Assembly: GCA_947453205.1 (NCBI GenBank)
Contig: CANGFT010000012.1
Coordinates: 16,816 to 80,815, forward strand
Source of the DNA: Beijerinckiaceae bacterium
GTDB taxonomy: Bacteria; Pseudomonadota; Alphaproteobacteria; Rhizobiales; Beijerinckiaceae
Direction: 5' to 3'
Length of the DNA: 64,000 nt
In this document: positions 62,354 through 64,000 of the stretch, piece after piece
How the letters are laid out: every line of letters starts with the position of its first letter
How positions within the stretch are numbered: position 1 is the first letter of the stretch
Program-made: the position numbers and the translations under genes
The notes under the pieces: generated by a model
Seen by the model: only the letters and a program-made list of their open reading frames with translations
The model's database searches: none
Told to the model about the DNA's origin: nothing

Positions 62354-63574
62354 ATGGGGAAGTTCCTTATGGGTCACCGTTCCTGTGGATATCGGGTGAT
62401 AAAGCTGTTTGATGGTCTATCGATCTACAAGACCAGCACAACCACAAATTGGATGATGCGGGTCTGGGACGTCAACATGCGACAATATGTCATCAAATCA
62501 TCCGGCCAACACTCCGTCGTCGCGGCCAAGAAAGAAGCGCTTCGATTTGTGAAGACGGTATTGACCGCTGAACCAATATTGGCAGAGGAGCATAAATTCA
62601 CAGCCCATTGTCTGATGATGTTGGCGAAAGAAACGAAACGGGCTCACAAGGGTGAGCGGAGCATTGGGTCTGTCAAGGCTATGAGATGGTGTATTGAAGC
62701 ACCGGGATGGGGGATGTTGGACAGGTTTGGTGCCAGAGATATCCGCAAGATCGGAACGGCAGACTTCGTCGCATATATGGGATTTATCGACCAACAGAAA
62801 CCCCATTGGGCTCCATCCAATAAGAACACAATACTCGCCACCTTTCGTAACATTATGAAGAACGCGCGCGATCAAGGTGTGATCTCAACGATCCCAGAGA
62901 CACCACGGGCGAAACAACAGGACAATCCTCGACCATTCTTTCGGTTCTATCCGCTGGTTAAAAAACAGGATGATGAAGTTCAAACGCTCATTCACGCCGC
63001 TCGACAGATGGCGAAGGAGAAAACAGTTGTCAGATGGCTCCCTGTCACTGACGAATTAGCCGACGTCTTGGAATTTATCATCTACACATTCGTTAGACCG
63101 ATCGCCTCTGAACTTTACGCGCTACGCCATAGAGACATTACCATTGCTGATGATCCAAAGCGTCTCATATTGACGATTAGGGATGGAAAGACCGGGCGAA
63201 GAATATCAAACTCAATGCCGCAAGCTGTCGACATATATCGAAGATGCCTAGCCAGACATCCTGGCCACAGTGATGACGACTATATCTTTTATCCTACCTA
63301 CCAGAATCGCATCACAGCCGGCAAGAACATCCAACGCCAATTCAAATTTCTAATGGAAAAATTCCAAATCGTTAAAATCGATGGATCTCAAAAGCCACAT
63401 TCGTTGTATTCATTACGACACACTGCGATCTGTATGCGCATCATACATTCAGAAGGCCAGGTCAATATCTTCAATCTGGCGAAAAACGCTGGAACCTCAG
63501 TTGACCAGATTGAACGGTTTTATGCTCGGAACCTGCCATTGAGCGCTGAAATGGCTAGGAACCTACAGTCGTAA
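62354..63574 (+). CDS. Tyrosine recombinase / phage-type integrase
   Basis: A 406-residue site-specific recombinase. The N-terminal half (about 1-200) is a SAM-like DNA-binding region. The catalytic part has box I Arg in IIYTFVRPIASELYALRHRD, the Lys region TIRDGKTGRRISN, the HxxR box in KPHSLYSLRHTAICM and the nucleophile Tyr in QIERFYARNLPLS, so the active site is complete. It would integrate and excise an element at the adjacent tRNA-Ala fragment. The start may be the ATG at 62354 or the one at 62369, before which GGGGAAG lies. Codon use is AT-richer than the main window, as usual for acquired elements. Its 3' end overlaps the convergent serine recombinase by 20 bases. Confidence 0.9.
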   Translation: MGKFLMGHRSCGYRVIKLFDGLSIYKTSTTTNWMMRVWDVNMRQYVIKSSGQHSVVAAKKEALRFVKTVLTAEPILAEEHKFTAHCLMMLAKETKRAHKGERSIGSVKAMRWCIEAPGWGMLDRFGARDIRKIGTADFVAYMGFIDQQKPHWAPSNKNTILATFRNIMKNARDQGVISTIPETPRAKQQDNPRPFFRFYPLVKKQDDEVQTLIHAARQMAKEKTVVRWLPVTDELADVLEFIIYTFVRPIASELYALRHRDITIADDPKRLILTIRDGKTGRRISNSMPQAVDIYRRCLARHPGHSDDDYIFYPTYQNRITAGKNIQRQFKFLMEKFQIVKIDGSQKPHSLYSLRHTAICMRIIHSEGQVNIFNLAKNAGTSVDQIERFYARNLPLSAEMARNLQS

Positions 63575-64000
63575 ATGACTTTACGTCGAAGCTTTCATTT
63601 TCAACTCGTTTTCGCAACGAAGATAGAGAGTAAGCTGTCCAAGGTGTTCCATCCTTTCGCCTGATGCCTAAATTGTTCAACTCCAGCATTATCTCTTTAT
63701 CTGACAGATAATCCCACTTTTCTCCGACCGCCTGCCGCAACGTCAAATATCTATCACACATATCGACCCGGTTTTTTATGGCAAGCGATTTTCCATTCTT
63801 TCCCAGCACCACACCTCTGCGTTTGGCTTGTGCTAAAGCAGCTCGCGTTCGTTCCGATATCAATCGTCTCTCTTCCTGCGCCAGTGCTGCGAAGATATGG
63901 AGTTGAAAGTCAGTCGCTGCGGGCATCTCCGCCACCACAAGATTGATTCCAGCTTCCATTATTCGGGCGATGAAACTCACCTTACGGGAGAACCGATCAA
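63555..64000 (-). CDS. Serine recombinase / resolvase family protein (5' partial)
   Basis: The C-terminal 147 residues of a serine recombinase; the frame continues beyond the window edge. Seen: DRFSRKVSFIARIMEAGINL, the conserved DRxSR region with the usual downstream helix, then FQLHIFAALAQEERRLISERTRAALAQAKRRG, the E-helix of small resolvases, and a C-terminal helix-turn-helix-like part LSDKEIMLELNNLGIRRKDG. The catalytic serine lies upstream, outside the window. Such enzymes resolve cointegrates or invert DNA. Together with the integrase it belongs to the mobile element whose left edge is at 62241. The GTG at 63980 is internal, not a start. Confidence 0.88.
   Translation of the reverse strand, partial: DRFSRKVSFIARIMEAGINLVVAEMPAATDFQLHIFAALAQEERRLISERTRAALAQAKRRGVVLGKNGKSLAIKNRVDMCDRYLTLRQAVGEKWDYLSDKEIMLELNNLGIRRKDGTPWTAYSLSSLRKRVENESFDVKSFTTVGS

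Overview
The window reads as one contiguous stretch of a GC-rich alphaproteobacterial chromosome, most likely of the Hyphomicrobiales (Rhizobiales). This is inferred from the strong GC bias of third codon positions, the gene repertoire (LigJ-type hydratase, AtzE/AtzG/AtzH-like proteins, many ABC/TRAP/Bug solute receptors) and the tRNA-Ala(GGC) fragment; no rRNA or complete tRNA is present to confirm it. Gene density is high in the first 54 kb, with many 1-4 base start/stop overlaps.

Region 1 (1-9.9 kb) is aromatic catabolism: the end of a molybdenum hydroxylase large subunit, a MetE-like zinc methyltransferase, then a leftward group (cupin, 4,5-dihydroxyphthalate-decarboxylase-like protein, HpcH/HpaI aldolase, LigJ-like 4-oxalomesaconate hydratase, atypical SDR), and divergently hmgA-fahA for homogentisate ring cleavage. 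Region 2 (10-26.4 kb) is mixed: a secreted cytochrome c/beta-propeller fusion with a strong terminator, a TRAP transporter with fused DctQM permease, two glycosyltransferases, an enoyl-CoA hydratase with a DUF1330 partner, a CPA2 antiporter, an operon of CaiB-type CoA-transferase, ThDP enzyme and ABC permease/ATPase, and an MFS carrier.

Region 3 (26.5-43.2 kb) is a dense nitrogen-heterocycle/amide catabolic cluster: 8-oxoguanine-deaminase-like and cytosine-deaminase-like amidohydrolases, a third amidohydrolase, HpxZ/AtzH-, AtzE/HpxY- and AtzG/HpxX-like proteins, a PuuE-like deacetylase-fold hydrolase, three isochorismatase-fold cysteine hydrolases, a RidA protein, a 2-oxoglutarate/Fe(II) oxygenase, a cupin and a complete BMP-type (nucleoside/purine) ABC importer. 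Nine genes from 39770 down to 31041 are nearly all overlapping and form one probable operon. The set resembles purine/oxalurate/biuret breakdown but matches no pathway I can name in full; it is the best candidate for an undescribed system.

Region 4 (43.2-54.8 kb) is an oxidative module: SsuABC/ThiXYZ-like importer, Rieske oxygenase, FAD-linked oxidase and creatininase-family hydrolase in one operon, a divergent paralogue of the oxidase, a stand-alone molybdenum hydroxylase large subunit, and a Bug-type receptor. Region 5 (55-64 kb) has lower GC and looks acquired: a 1331-residue TPR/GT9-like/FkbM protein with an internal 816-bp duplication, small orphan genes, and at the right edge a 45-base tRNA-Ala(GGC) 3' fragment next to a tyrosine recombinase and a partial serine recombinase, i.e. 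the edge of an integrated element. I found no gene for a transcription factor anywhere in the window.
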